The notes beneath the pieces were generated by a model. It worked only from the letters and a program-made list of their open reading frames with translations. It ran no database searches and was not told the origin of the DNA. Position numbers and translations under genes: made by a program. A stretch of DNA of 64,000 bases, taken from positions 1 to 64,000 of the forward strand of contig NZ_WTZA01000001.1 in assembly GCF_009827495.1 (NCBI RefSeq), given 5' to 3'. Positions 1-9,136 of this stretch are shown piece after piece. The stretch's first letter is position 1. The number at the start of each line of letters is the position of its first letter. This DNA is from Tsuneonella aeria (GTDB lineage Bacteria; Pseudomonadota; Alphaproteobacteria; Sphingomonadales; Sphingomonadaceae).

Positions 1-79
1 GCTGAAGGACTGCGCGATCGAGGTCATCATCCGTCCCGACCAGCCGGAAGATTTCCCACACATCGCGGAGCTTGCCCTG
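1..79 (-). other. window edge, possible start of a minus-strand gene
   Basis: This edge follows the stop of the small membrane protein gene on the minus strand. A GTG at 61 opens a frame running off the window that reads VWEIFRLVGTDDDLDRAVLQ, which has protein-like composition and mostly G/C third positions. It is too short to identify. The plus strand also shows an open frame here, but it would have to run deep into the neighbouring gene, so the minus-strand reading is preferred. No promoter, RNA or repeat is visible. Confidence 0.25.
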
Positions 80-460
80 TCACATCGCGTCGTTTCGCGG
101 ATCGCCCGCAGGTGCATCGCCGGGCGTCGCGGCGGCGGCAGGCGGGCTGGCATCAGTCGCGGCAGTCGACGTCGAAGTGGAAGCCGCGGTCGTCGGTGCC
201 CCTGCCGCCTCATCAAAACTCGGCGCAATGGGTTCGCCGCGCGCTTCCATGTCGGCCTGTTCGACCTGGGTGCGGGTGCTGACGCTGGTTTCGCTGTCGG
301 CGCCATCGTCCTGGACCAGTGCGCCGGTCGTCCAGATCACGGTCAGAGCGATCACCGCCAGCAGTAGCCCGATGATCAGAACCCAGCGGACGACGCCTTC
401 CTTCGAACCGGCGCTCGCCTCGGTCTCGCTCCTGTGAACTTCGTCGCCCCGGCGTTCCAT
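80..460 (-). CDS. small single-pass membrane protein of unknown function
   Basis: A 126-residue protein I do not recognise by family. Residues 1-22 are charged and polar. One hydrophobic segment lies at about 24-49 (VVRWVLIIGLLLAVIALTVI). The rest is a low-complexity Ala/Thr/Ser/Pro/Asp-rich tail, so it is probably an inner-membrane anchor with a long disordered domain on one side. The ATG at 460 is preferred over the longer upstream frame because a GGGAGG ribosome site sits 7 bases before it and the upstream extension has no membrane or domain logic. It lies 68 bases downstream of dapD on the same strand and may be co-transcribed with it. Sureness is good for the gene and low for function. 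Confidence 0.75.
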   Translation of the reverse strand: MERRGDEVHRSETEASAGSKEGVVRWVLIIGLLLAVIALTVIWTTGALVQDDGADSETSVSTRTQVEQADMEARGEPIAPSFDEAAGAPTTAASTSTSTAATDASPPAAAATPGDAPAGDPRNDAM

Positions 461-528
461 CTCGATAGCCTCCCTCAATTTGCGGCCCGTTGTCGTGCCC
501 GAACTACGAATGGCTGTGCAGGCGGTTC

Positions 529-1368
529 CTAATCGCGCAGCAACTCGTTGATCCCCGTCTTCGACCGGGTCTGCGCGTCGACCGTCTTCACGATAACCGC
601 GCAATAGAGGCTGGGCCCCGGGCTGCCGTCGGGTAAGGCCTTGCCTGGCAGCGCGCCCGGAACGACCACGGCGTAAGGCGGGACGGCGCCCATGTGGATT
701 TCGCCCGTCGCCCGGTCGACGATCCTGGTGGAGGCGCCAAGGTAAACGCCCATCGACAGCACCGCCCCTTCGCCAACCCGCACCCCTTCGGCCACTTCGC
801 TGCGCGCGCCGATGAACGCACCGTCGCCGATGATGACCGGATCGGCCTGGATAGGTTCCAGCACCCCGCCGATGCCCGCGCCGCCCGAGATATGCACATT
901 GGCGCCGATCTGCGCGCAGCTTCCGACGGTGGCCCAGGTGTCGATCATCGTGCCTTCGCCGACGTAGGCGCCGATGTTGACGAAGCTGGGCATGAGCACC
1001 GCGCCCTTGCCGATATGCGCGCCGCGGCGGACCACCGCGCCGGGCACCACCCGGAAACCGGCGTCACGGAAGCGGTTTTCGCCCCAACCGGCGAACTTGC
1101 TGGGCACCTTGTCAAACGCGGGGGCCCCGGCGCTGCCGCCGTCCATCACCGCGTTATCGTTGAGCCGGAAGCTGAGAAGCACGGCTTTCTTGAGCCACTG
1201 GTTCACCCGCCAGCCGCCGTTTCCGTCGGGCTCCGCCACGCGCGCCGCGCCGGAATCCAGCAGCTCCAGCGCGGCCGCTACGCTGCGGCCGACGTCGTGG
1301 CTGCCCGGCGTGACCGACGCGCGGTCCTCCCAGGCCTGGTCGATGGCGGCGGCAAGGTCTGCGGACAT
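529..1368 (-). CDS. dapD: 2,3,4,5-tetrahydropyridine-2,6-dicarboxylate N-succinyltransferase
   Basis: DapD transfers a succinyl group from succinyl-CoA to tetrahydrodipicolinate in the succinylase branch of lysine and meso-diaminopimelate synthesis, in the cytoplasm. The 279-residue product has the expected length. It has an N-terminal helical region with the family segment [17 protein letters not shown], then a left-handed beta-helix of hexapeptide repeats (from about residue 110, for example [22 protein letters not shown] and [13 protein letters not shown]), and the C-terminal [20 protein letters not shown] typical of the family. The ATG at 1368 has an AGGGAG ribosome site; the frame is open further upstream but without family similarity. 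The usual partner dapE is not visible and may lie beyond the window edge. Confidence 0.96.
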   Translation of the reverse strand: MSADLAAAIDQAWEDRASVTPGSHDVGRSVAAALELLDSGAARVAEPDGNGGWRVNQWLKKAVLLSFRLNDNAVMDGGSAGAPAFDKVPSKFAGWGENRFRDAGFRVVPGAVVRRGAHIGKGAVLMPSFVNIGAYVGEGTMIDTWATVGSCAQIGANVHISGGAGIGGVLEPIQADPVIIGDGAFIGARSEVAEGVRVGEGAVLSMGVYLGASTRIVDRATGEIHMGAVPPYAVVVPGALPGKALPDGSPGPSLYCAVIVKTVDAQTRSKTGINELLRD

Positions 1369-1508
1369 GGTAGGCTCCCTGTAGGCGTGCGCGACGGCGC
1401 TAGCTGTGCCATGGCCTAGCGGCAAGGCCGCGGCGACCCGGCCATGTGCGCGTTCAGCGAGCCGTTATTCTTTTGGCCTTATGCCGGGCGGCTGTTTCGG
1501 GGACGCAC

Positions 1509-3878
1509 ATGGACATGATGATGGGGTTGCGCCGTCTGTCGCGGTATCGATCGGGTTGCGCGGTGGCGGCGATGGCGCTGCTGTCGGCTTGCGGCGGAGG
1601 CGGGGGTGGCGGCCCGATCAGCGGGCCGCCCCCTGCACCGGCGCCAAGCCCCACGCCGTCGCCAAGCCCGACGCCCACGCCTATCGCAACGCCGGTATCC
1701 ACCTTCGACACGGCGGAGCTTCGCCGCTCGGACGGGCCCTCGTACCACAATGCGCCCACTGCCTGGGCGCAGGGAGCGAGCGGGGCCGGGGTCAAGATCG
1801 GCATCGTCGATACCGGGATCGATACCGACAGCCCGGAATTCGCCGGCCGGATCGACAGCGCCAGCGCCGATGTCGCCGGCAACGGCAGCGTGGAGGCGGT
1901 CGACGACCACGGCACGAACGTCGCCATGATCGCGGCGGCGGCACGCAACAATGCCGGGATCGTCGGCATCGCCTACAGCGCCACGATCGTCGCCTTGCGC
2001 GCGGATCGTCCGGGCAGCTGTGCGTCCGAAGACGACTGCGCATTTTCGGACCGCGACATTGCCGCGGGTATCGACCGGGCGGTGGCGGCGGGCGCCACGG
2101 TCGTCAATCTCAGCCTGGGCGGCGACTCTGCCTCCACGGTTCTGCTCGATGCCGTGCGCCGCGCGTCGGCCGCGGGGACGGTGATCGTGGTGTCTGCCGG
2201 CAACGAAGGCGACGGCAGCGATCCGGCCATCGATCCGAACCAGCCCAACCCGTTCGCCGCCGGGGTGCGCAGCGCGGGCGGCGCCAACGTGATCATCGTG
2301 GGGTCGGTCAACGAGCAGAATCAGTTCTCCGCCTTCAGCAACCGCGCGGGCGGCCAGGCGCAATACTTCCTGTCGGCGCTGGGTGAGCGGATCTGCTGCG
2401 TTTACGAAAACGGCGTGCTGAAGACGACGACCGACGCCAGCGGCACTTTCGTCACGCTGATTTCGGGAACGAGCTTTTCCGCGCCGCAGGTTTCCGGTGC
2501 GGTGGCGCTGTTGAAGCAGGCGTTCCCGAACCTGACCGGCGCCCAGATGGTCGATATCCTGCTGTCTAGCGCGCGCGATGCCGGTGCTGCGGGAACGGAC
2601 GCGACGTACGGGCGCGGAATCCTGGACATCGCGGCCGCGTTCGCGCCGCAGGGTGCGACGACGCTGGCCGGGTCCACCGCCGTCGTCAAACTTGGTGACG
2701 ACGTCGCGGTCGGGTCGTCGGCCATGGGCGACGGGATGCAGGGCGGGCTCAACGCGGTCGTGCTCGACAGTTACGGCCGCGCCTACGGATACGATATCGG
2801 CCAGGGGATGCGCGCGGCGAGCGTGCGGCCGCGCCTGCACGGCGCGCTCGCCAGTGGATCGCACCAGGTTGGCGGCGATACCGGCGGCGTGGCGATGGCA
2901 TTCACCCTGAACCAGCGCCCCGCCGGCCACAGCGAATGGATCGCCCCGCTTCGGCTGAGCCGGGAGGAGGCGGAGGGCGCGCGGGTGCTGGCGGCGCGTG
3001 TCGCGCTGGCCATCGACCCGCAGCGCAAGGCCGCGTTCGGTTTCCGGGAGGGCGCGGACGGGCTCGTCGCGCAGCTACAGGGCCAGGCGCGCCCGGCCTT
3101 CCTGATCGCGACCGATGCGCGCGGCGATGGCGGCTTTGCCCGCACGTCGGACGTGTCGCTGACCTATCGCCAGCAGTTCGGGCGCTGGGGGATCACCGCG
3201 AGTGCGGAGCAGGGCAAGGCATGGCTCGGAAACCTGCGGATCGAGGACGGTCGCCACGAACGGGTCCGGGAACGCCGCGGCCTGCATTCGTTCTCGATAG
3301 CCGCGGACCGCACGTTCGGCGCGCTCGACACGGCGCTGGGCGTCACCTGGATGCACGAACGCGAGACGGTGCTGGGCGCCCACTTCGCTGACGCCTTGGG
3401 GGCGGCGGGCGCGCGAACCCTGTTCCTCGATGCGAACGCGGGATGGTCGCCGGTGCCGGGCTGGCGGCTGGGGGCTGGCCTTCGGCAAGGCTGGACCCGG
3501 GCGGACCAGGCCGGTGCCATCGGCGCGGGATCCCGCTTCGTCAGCCGCGCCTGGTCGGCCGACCTTGCCCGGCACGGGGTGTTCGGCCCATCCGATTCGC
3601 TCGGCCTGCGCGTTTCGCAGCCGCTGCGCGTGGCGGGCGGCGGGTTGAACCTGACGCTGCCGGTCGGATACGATTACGCGACCCTGCGCCCGCTTTATGC
3701 GACGCGGACAATGGCGCTGACCCCCAGCGGGCGCGAGATCGACGGCGAGCTTGCCTGGCGTGGGCCGTTGCTGGGCGGAGACGCGGCGGCGAGCCTGTTT
3801 TATCGCGCCGATCCCGGGCACATCGGCGGCCTGCCTGACGACAGGGGCGTGGCGGTCAAGTGGTCGCGGCGCTTCTGA
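1509..3878 (+). CDS. subtilisin-like (S8) autotransporter serine protease with lipoprotein signal
   Basis: About 789 residues. The N-terminus has a basic start, a hydrophobic stretch and a lipobox LLSAC (Cys28), then a poly-Gly run and a Pro/Thr/Ser-rich linker (about 29-62). The peptidase S8 domain follows, with catalytic Asp101 (GIVDTGID), His134 (DDHGTNVA), oxyanion Asn in VVSAGNEG (about 232) and Ser322 (GTSFSAPQVSG). The C-terminal 300 or so residues alternate aromatic and Gly-rich strands and end in ...KWSRRF, as expected of an outer-membrane autotransporter barrel. It is probably exported, lipidated and surface-displayed, cleaving extracellular proteins. The start was placed at the ATG at 1509 (several in-frame ATGs follow up to 1521); a GTG at 1446 would spoil the signal peptide. 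It converges on the kinase gene with one base between the stops. Confidence 0.85.
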   Translation: MDMMMGLRRLSRYRSGCAVAAMALLSACGGGGGGGPISGPPPAPAPSPTPSPSPTPTPIATPVSTFDTAELRRSDGPSYHNAPTAWAQGASGAGVKIGIVDTGIDTDSPEFAGRIDSASADVAGNGSVEAVDDHGTNVAMIAAAARNNAGIVGIAYSATIVALRADRPGSCASEDDCAFSDRDIAAGIDRAVAAGATVVNLSLGGDSASTVLLDAVRRASAAGTVIVVSAGNEGDGSDPAIDPNQPNPFAAGVRSAGGANVIIVGSVNEQNQFSAFSNRAGGQAQYFLSALGERICCVYENGVLKTTTDASGTFVTLISGTSFSAPQVSGAVALLKQAFPNLTGAQMVDILLSSARDAGAAGTDATYGRGILDIAAAFAPQGATTLAGSTAVVKLGDDVAVGSSAMGDGMQGGLNAVVLDSYGRAYGYDIGQGMRAASVRPRLHGALASGSHQVGGDTGGVAMAFTLNQRPAGHSEWIAPLRLSREEAEGARVLAARVALAIDPQRKAAFGFREGADGLVAQLQGQARPAFLIATDARGDGGFARTSDVSLTYRQQFGRWGITASAEQGKAWLGNLRIEDGRHERVRERRGLHSFSIAADRTFGALDTALGVTWMHERETVLGAHFADALGAAGARTLFLDANAGWSPVPGWRLGAGLRQGWTRADQAGAIGAGSRFVSRAWSADLARHGVFGPSDSLGLRVSQPLRVAGGGLNLTLPVGYDYATLRPLYATRTMALTPSGREIDGELAWRGPLLGGDAAASLFYRADPGHIGGLPDDRGVAVKWSRRF

Positions 3879-3879
3879 G

Positions 3880-4965
3880 CTAGCGCGCCCCGGCCTTCAG
3901 CGCGAACTCCCAGGCCTTGTCGGCGAGCGGGGCGACCCGGTCCGACTGTGCCTTGGCGTGGGCGGAGCTGGCCGTCCCGTCGATCACCCGTTTCTTGATG
4001 CCCTGGAGAATGCCGGCCAGGCGGAAAAAGTTGTAGGCGAAGAACCAGTTCATGTCGGGAACGTCCGCCCGGCCGGTTGCCGCGCAATAGCGTTCGACCA
4101 GTTCCTCCAGTTCCGGAATGCCCAGTGCCGCCCGGTCGCTATCCATCACGCCCGACCGGCCGCCGTTTTCCGTCACGTATGCCATGCAGAAATAGGTAAA
4201 GTCCGCCAGCGGATCGCCCAGCGTCGACAGTTCCCAGTCGAGCACGGCGCGCACGTCTGCCCGGTCGTGGGCGAAGATCATGTTGTCGATCCGGTAATCG
4301 CCATGGACCACGCTGGTGCGGGTCTGTTCGGGGAGACTTGCCGGGAGGAATGCGATGAGCTTTTCCATCGAGGACAGGCGCTCGGTTTCGGACAGGCGAT
4401 ATTGCTTGGTCCAGCGATCGACCTGCCGGCCGAAGTAGTTGCCGGGCCGGCCGTAATCCGCCAGCCCCGCCGCGGCGAGATCGACCGAATGGAGCGCGGC
4501 CAGGGTGTCGACCATCTCGAGATAGACCGCGCGGCGTTCCGCGGGCGCGGCACCGGGGATCGCGCCGTCCCAGATCGTGCGCCCGTCCACCAGGTCCATC
4601 ACGTAGAACCAGGCGCCGATCACGCTGTCGTCGGTGCACAGGCCGTACTGGCGCGCCACCGGGAAACCCACGGAATGCAGGCCGGACTGCACCTTGAATT
4701 CACGGTCCACCGCGTGCGCGCTCGGCAGCAGCTTGCCGAAGGGCTTGCGGCGGAGCACGTAGGTGCCGCTGGGGGATGTCAGCTTGTACGTTGGGTTCGA
4801 TTGCCCGCCCTTGAACTTGCCCTGCGTCAGCGGCCCGCGAAAGCCTTCGATGTGCGCTTCCATCCAGGCGGCCAGGCGGGTTTCGTCGAGACGATCGGCC
4901 GCGTCGGGCGTCACCGTGCCGGTGAAGGCCGTCTGCGCGTCGATGCCGGGGACGGCCAGGCTCAT
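3880..4965 (-). CDS. APH-type phosphotransferase, ACAD10/11-like hydroxyacyl-CoA kinase candidate
   Basis: A 361-residue aminoglycoside-phosphotransferase-fold protein. Visible motifs are the N-lobe segment FKGGQSNPTYKL with the ATP-side Lys in LRRKPFG (about 74), the catalytic Brenner loop HGDYRIDN (221-228) and the metal-binding LDWE Asp (about 243). This sequence type matches the kinase domain that is fused to an acyl-CoA dehydrogenase in animal ACAD10/11 and stands alone as LvaA in bacterial levulinate catabolism, where it phosphorylates 4-hydroxyacyl-CoA. The role here is inferred from that family and from the ACAD10/11-like gene two genes upstream. Its ATG overlaps the alcohol dehydrogenase stop by 4 bases (ATGA), so translation is probably coupled. 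An antibiotic-modifying role is unlikely in this context. Confidence 0.82.
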   Translation of the reverse strand: MSLAVPGIDAQTAFTGTVTPDAADRLDETRLAAWMEAHIEGFRGPLTQGKFKGGQSNPTYKLTSPSGTYVLRRKPFGKLLPSAHAVDREFKVQSGLHSVGFPVARQYGLCTDDSVIGAWFYVMDLVDGRTIWDGAIPGAAPAERRAVYLEMVDTLAALHSVDLAAAGLADYGRPGNYFGRQVDRWTKQYRLSETERLSSMEKLIAFLPASLPEQTRTSVVHGDYRIDNMIFAHDRADVRAVLDWELSTLGDPLADFTYFCMAYVTENGGRSGVMDSDRAALGIPELEELVERYCAATGRADVPDMNWFFAYNFFRLAGILQGIKKRVIDGTASSAHAKAQSDRVAPLADKAWEFALKAGAR

Positions 4966-6050
4966 TGATCGAACACGATCACGCTGCGGGCGCTGTCTGC
5001 TCCCTTCATCTTCTCGAACCCCTGGTTCACCGCGGCGAGCGGGATGCGTTCGGCGATGATCGTGTCGAGATCGAGCAGCCCGCGCATGTAGAAATCCACG
5101 AGGCGCGGCAGGTCCACGGGGAACCGGTTGCCGCCCATGATCGATCCTTGCAATTTCTTGCCGGAGAGCAGGTCCATCGCGCTGAGGCCGACCTTGCAGT
5201 CCAGCGGCATCATGCCGAGAATCGTCGCCGTTCCGCCGCGGCGCAGCACCTTGCAGGCAAGCTCTGCCGAAGCCGGGCGGCCGACCGCCTCGATCGCGTG
5301 ATCGACACCGCCCCTGGTCAGGGCGATGACCTGCTCGGCCGCGTCTTCGGCCAGAGCATCGACGACATCGGTCGCGCCGAGGACCCTGGCGAGTTCGCGC
5401 TTGGCGGGCACGGGGTCGCAGGCGATGACGCGCCCCGCGCCGGCGATCCTGGCGGCGTTGACCGCGGCAAGGCCGACCCCGCCGCATCCGATCACCGCCA
5501 CCGTTTCGCCCGGCACCAGCTTGGCGGCGTTGAACACAGCGCCTGCACCGGTCGTCACCGCGCACCCGATGACGGCTGCCCGGTCGAGCGGCATGTCGCG
5601 GTCGATGGCCACGCAGGCGTGTTCGTGGATCAACATCTGTTCGGCGAAGGCCGACAGGTTGAGCATCTGGTTGACCATGCTGCCGTCGGGCCGGGTGATG
5701 CGCGGCGCTTCGCCCGCACCGCGGCGGGTATCGGCGCCCAGGCACAGCGACATGCGGCCGGTCACGCAGAATTCGCAGTGACCGCAAAAGGCGCTGAGGC
5801 ACGACACGACGTGATCGCCCGGCTTGACCGTGCGGACTTCGCTGCCGACCGCCTCGACCACGCCCGCCGCCTCGTGCCCCGGCACGGCGGGCAGTGCGTG
5901 GGGATAGCTGCCTTCGATGAAGTGCAGGTCCGAATGGCACAGCCCGCAGGCCGCGGTGCGGATCAGCACTTCGTGCGGTCCGGGCTTGGCGATCGACAGT
6001 TCCTCGATCTCGAGCGGTTGGTTCGGCTGGACGAGTACGGCTGCTTTCAC
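4962..6050 (-). CDS. zinc-dependent alcohol dehydrogenase (MDR family)
   Basis: A 362-residue medium-chain NAD(P)-dependent dehydrogenase. The catalytic zinc site shows CGLCHSDLHF and GHEAAGVVE, and the structural zinc lobe shows the four cysteines of CLSAFCGHCEFC...C (about 90-112). The Rossmann fold has GCGGVGLAAV followed by an acidic residue in IACDP, which favours NAD. It should oxidise a primary or secondary alcohol, or reduce the matching carbonyl, inside the cell. The GTG at 6050 is chosen because a GGAGG ribosome site sits 8 bases before it; the GTG at 6065 would place that site inside the gene. It sits between the ACAD10/11-like gene and the kinase gene, so it may act on the hydroxy or keto form of the same substrate. 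Confidence 0.88.
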   Translation of the reverse strand: MKAAVLVQPNQPLEIEELSIAKPGPHEVLIRTAACGLCHSDLHFIEGSYPHALPAVPGHEAAGVVEAVGSEVRTVKPGDHVVSCLSAFCGHCEFCVTGRMSLCLGADTRRGAGEAPRITRPDGSMVNQMLNLSAFAEQMLIHEHACVAIDRDMPLDRAAVIGCAVTTGAGAVFNAAKLVPGETVAVIGCGGVGLAAVNAARIAGAGRVIACDPVPAKRELARVLGATDVVDALAEDAAEQVIALTRGGVDHAIEAVGRPASAELACKVLRRGGTATILGMMPLDCKVGLSAMDLLSGKKLQGSIMGGNRFPVDLPRLVDFYMRGLLDLDTIIAERIPLAAVNQGFEKMKGADSARSVIVFDQ

Positions 6051-6144
6051 GGTATTATCCTCCACGTCCCGTTCGATTCGTGCGCAGCGGCAGGCACCTG
6101 CTCTGCCGTCACGCCTGACAAAGGGTTATTCCTGGCTGGCGTTG

Positions 6145-7434
6145 TCAGCGGGCGACCCCCACGTCGCCGGAACTGAACCCCGGATCGTCGGTGCCCGCGT
6201 TGGGCGCGTGGCGCGCGAATTCGATCCGGGCGATGGCGCGCTGGTGCACTTCGTCCGGGCCGTCCGCCAGCCGCAGCGTGCGCTGGTGGGCATAGGCATT
6301 GGCGAGCCCGAAATCGTCGCTGACGCCGGCCGCACCGTGTGCCTGGATGGCATCGTCGATGATCCGCAGGGCCATGGTGGGGGCCTGCACCTTGATCATC
6401 GCGATCTCCTGGGCCGCGGCCTTGTTGCCGACCTTGTCCATCATGTCCGCCGCCTTCAGGCAGAGGAGGCGGGTCATCTCGATATCGATGCGCGCGCGGG
6501 CGACCCGTTCTTCCCACACCGAATGCTTGTAGATCGGCTTGCCGAACGCTTCGCGCACCTGGAGCCGGCGGCACATCTTCGCCAGCGCTTCTTCCGCCAC
6601 GCCGATTGTCCGCATGCAGTGATGGATACGGCCGGGCCCCAGGCGTCCCTGCGCGATTTCGAACCCGCGCCCTTCGCCCAGGATCATGTTGGTGGCCGGC
6701 ACGCGCACGTCCTTCAGCACGATCTCCATGTGGCCGTGCGGGGAATCGTCATAGCCGAACACCGGGAGAAAGCGCTTGATATGCACGCCTTCGGCATCGA
6801 GCGGCACAAGGACCTGCGACTGCTGCTGGTGGCGCTTCGCTTCGAAATCGGTCTTGCCCATGCAGATGGCGATCTTGCACCGCGGATCGCCCGCGCCGCT
6901 CGACCACCACTTAGTGCCGTTGATGACGTAGTGATCGCCGTCGCGCACGATGCGGGTTTCGATGTTGGTGGCATCAGACGACGCGACCTGCGGCTCCGTC
7001 ATCAGGAAGGCGCTGCGGATTTCGCCGTCCATCAACGGCTTCAGCCATTCTTCCTTCTGTTCGCGCGTTCCGTAGCGATGGAACACCTCCATGTTTCCGG
7101 TGTCCGGCGCGGAGCAGTTGAACACCTCGCTCGCCCAGCCGACACGGCCCATTTCCTCGGCGCAGAGCGCGTATTCGAGGTTCGTGAGGCCGGGGCCGTC
7201 GAATTCGAACGTATCGTCGACGTGCGCCCGCCCGCTCTGCGGCGGCATGAACAGGTTCCAGATACCCTGCGCCTTGGCGCGCGCCTTTTCTTCCTCGATC
7301 ACCGGGTTCACGCCCCAACGATCCTTCTGGTGCGCTTCGCGGAACTCGTCGGCGCGCGGGCGGACATGGTTGTCGATGAAATGGCGAACCCGGTCGCGCC
7401 AATGCCTTTGCCGTTCGGTCGGTTCGAAATCCAT
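6145..7434 (-). CDS. ACAD10/11-like acyl-CoA dehydrogenase family protein
   Basis: A 429-residue acyl-CoA dehydrogenase fold. The segments [36 protein letters not shown] and the C-terminal [17 protein letters not shown] place it in the ACAD10/11 branch. At the position where ordinary acyl-CoA dehydrogenases carry the catalytic Glu (YEGT), this protein reads ADGP. In the related mammalian and Pseudomonas systems such proteins use a phosphorylated hydroxyacyl-CoA and eliminate phosphate rather than simply dehydrogenate. Same-strand neighbours are the GPH permease upstream and the alcohol dehydrogenase and kinase downstream. The ATG at 7434 has a GAGAGGA ribosome site 9 bases away; the frame opens 7 residues earlier. 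Family is sure; substrate is unknown. Confidence 0.88.
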   Translation of the reverse strand: MDFEPTERQRHWRDRVRHFIDNHVRPRADEFREAHQKDRWGVNPVIEEEKARAKAQGIWNLFMPPQSGRAHVDDTFEFDGPGLTNLEYALCAEEMGRVGWASEVFNCSAPDTGNMEVFHRYGTREQKEEWLKPLMDGEIRSAFLMTEPQVASSDATNIETRIVRDGDHYVINGTKWWSSGAGDPRCKIAICMGKTDFEAKRHQQQSQVLVPLDAEGVHIKRFLPVFGYDDSPHGHMEIVLKDVRVPATNMILGEGRGFEIAQGRLGPGRIHHCMRTIGVAEEALAKMCRRLQVREAFGKPIYKHSVWEERVARARIDIEMTRLLCLKAADMMDKVGNKAAAQEIAMIKVQAPTMALRIIDDAIQAHGAAGVSDDFGLANAYAHQRTLRLADGPDEVHQRAIARIEFARHAPNAGTDDPGFSSGDVGVAR

Positions 7435-7504
7435 CAGTCCAGTCCTCTCATGCAATCGTTCGATTGGTGGCAGAGCCGGCGTCCGCCGCCAAGCCCTGCC
7501 GGGT

Positions 7505-8935
7505 TCAGGGGTGTACGGTTCGCGCCTGGGGGTCGCCGCGCGCGGCGGCGGAGAGCAGTTCGACCCGCGCTTCGTGGTCTGCCCGGCTGATCGGGAAACG
7601 GCGCACGATCACCGCCAGCGCGATGGCCAGCAGAGCGACGCAACCGACATACGTCATCGCCAGGGTGTCTATCACGTCGGGCGCAACCTGGCCGGGGCGG
7701 GCGTTGGCCGGCACGCCGGCAAAGCTGAGCAGCAGGCCCGTGATGAAGATGCCGACCCCGGTGGAGCACTTCGACGCGAAGAATGCGCCCGCCGCGAAAG
7801 TCCCTTCCGACCGGCGGCCGGTCTCCACTTCCGACGCCTCGACCACGTCGGCCACCATCGAAGACAGCGAGATTCCGGTGATCACGCTGAACATGTTGGA
7901 AAGGAACGTGGAGACGAACATGCCCGCCAGAGACGGGGTGGACCCGTCAGGCCACCACAGCCCGAAATGGCGCAGCGTCAGGGGAATAACCCAGAACACC
8001 ATCCCCAGCAGCGCGGCGTAGATCGCCGTCTCGCGCTTGCCGAACCGGCGCTGGAGCGGGGCGACCAGGACGAAGCTGCCGATCACGCTTGCGAACAACA
8101 GGAGGGGATAGAGCTGGAGCGCCAGCGGCGTGAAGCGCCAGACGAACAGATAGAGGTAGTTGGAGATGGAGAACGTGATCCCCTGGCTTACGATCGCAGC
8201 GGCGATGCCCATCATCAGCACGACGAACGCCGGGTGCCCCAGGCATTCGCGGATTTCCCGGAAGGCGCCGCCGATTCCGGCCCGTTCTGCAGGAGCGCGC
8301 ACAACGGAAGGGTGGGCGATCCAGCGGTGTTGCAGGAAGGCTGACGCCAGCACCGCCGCCACCATCAGGCCCGCCCCGACATATCCGTACGTGCGGTACC
8401 CTTCGCGCGCCAGCATGGCGTTGGGCAGGAACACCCCGTACGCGAGCAGGAGCATGAGCAGACCGCCACCCCAGGCGAACAGGTAACGCAGGCGGGTGAG
8501 GCGGGTGCGTTCGTCGTAATCGCGCGTGATCTCCGCCACCAGGGCGGCAGACGGGACTTCGCAGAACGCCACTGCGGCGCGCACCGCCATGGCGGACAGC
8601 AGCAGCACCGGAAAGCTGGCCGCGCCGACCGGCGACCATAACAGGATCCACGCCATGCCGAGCGGGATGGGCGCGAAGTAAAGATAGGGCAGTCGCCGTC
8701 CCCAGCGCGTCGAAGTCCGGTCGCTGATGTGGCCCACCACCGGGTCGATCAGCCCGTCGAACACCAGGGCGATCAGCAGCGCCAGGCTGACCAGCCGCGC
8801 ATCCATGCCCAGCACCTGGTTGTAGAACAGCAGCAGGAAGGTGGAAAAGCCGTTGTCCTTGATTCCGTAAGCGGCGCTGCCAAGCCCGTTGCCGATCGCC
8901 AGCCGCGCGGGAACGCGGCCCGTGACGGGCGTCAC
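7505..8935 (-). CDS. MFS permease of the GPH (MelB-like) cation symporter family
   Basis: A 476-residue integral membrane protein with about 12 predicted membrane spans. The family signature appears near residue 60-85: [30 protein letters not shown], which matches the conserved D-x3-G-x2-S-D-R loop of glycoside-pentoside-hexuronide:cation symporters such as MelB. In sphingomonads this family often sits in catabolic clusters, so it may import a polar intermediate or export a product; the solute cannot be read from the sequence. The first in-frame start is a GTG at 8935 with only a weak G-rich site upstream. It begins the minus-strand operon that continues into the ACAD10/11-like gene, and faces the plus-strand acyl-CoA dehydrogenase operon across a 201-base gap. 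Confidence 0.85.
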   Translation of the reverse strand: MTPVTGRVPARLAIGNGLGSAAYGIKDNGFSTFLLLFYNQVLGMDARLVSLALLIALVFDGLIDPVVGHISDRTSTRWGRRLPYLYFAPIPLGMAWILLWSPVGAASFPVLLLSAMAVRAAVAFCEVPSAALVAEITRDYDERTRLTRLRYLFAWGGGLLMLLLAYGVFLPNAMLAREGYRTYGYVGAGLMVAAVLASAFLQHRWIAHPSVVRAPAERAGIGGAFREIRECLGHPAFVVLMMGIAAAIVSQGITFSISNYLYLFVWRFTPLALQLYPLLLFASVIGSFVLVAPLQRRFGKRETAIYAALLGMVFWVIPLTLRHFGLWWPDGSTPSLAGMFVSTFLSNMFSVITGISLSSMVADVVEASEVETGRRSEGTFAAGAFFASKCSTGVGIFITGLLLSFAGVPANARPGQVAPDVIDTLAMTYVGCVALLAIALAVIVRRFPISRADHEARVELLSAAARGDPQARTVHP

Positions 8936-8949
8936 GCCCCGGCCCGTTT

Positions 8950-8980
8950 AGGAATGTGGGTATTGCTGATTCGCATTCCT
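8950..8980. promoter_or_regulatory. spaced inverted repeat in the divergent promoter region
   Basis: AGGAATG (8950-8956) and CATTCCT (8974-8980) form a perfect 7-base inverted repeat separated by 17 bases, just upstream of the GPH permease start and inside the 201-base divergent region that must hold promoters for both operons. The form suits a dimeric repressor or activator. No regulator gene is adjacent, so the partner is unknown and the assignment is tentative. The remainder of the gap (8981-9136) shows no recognisable element beyond the GAGAGGAGA ribosome site of the next gene. Confidence 0.35.
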
Positions 8981-9136
8981 CTGCCCGCACCTTATCGTAT
9001 CGGCGGTATGGTAATGGACTGCGCCGGTCCGTCAACGCCGGGGACGTGACGCTACGGCATGCGGGCCCCATTCACACGGACCTTGCGGTGCGCGCCGATT
9101 GGGCCCTACGTTGCCGTCAACGAGAGGAGATCCGTG

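Noticed and set aside
4962..5940. N-terminal extension of the kinase frame into the alcohol dehydrogenase gene
   Set aside because: It is Arg/Gly-rich low-complexity shadow sequence; the ATG at 4965 overlapping the dehydrogenase stop gives a full-length family member.
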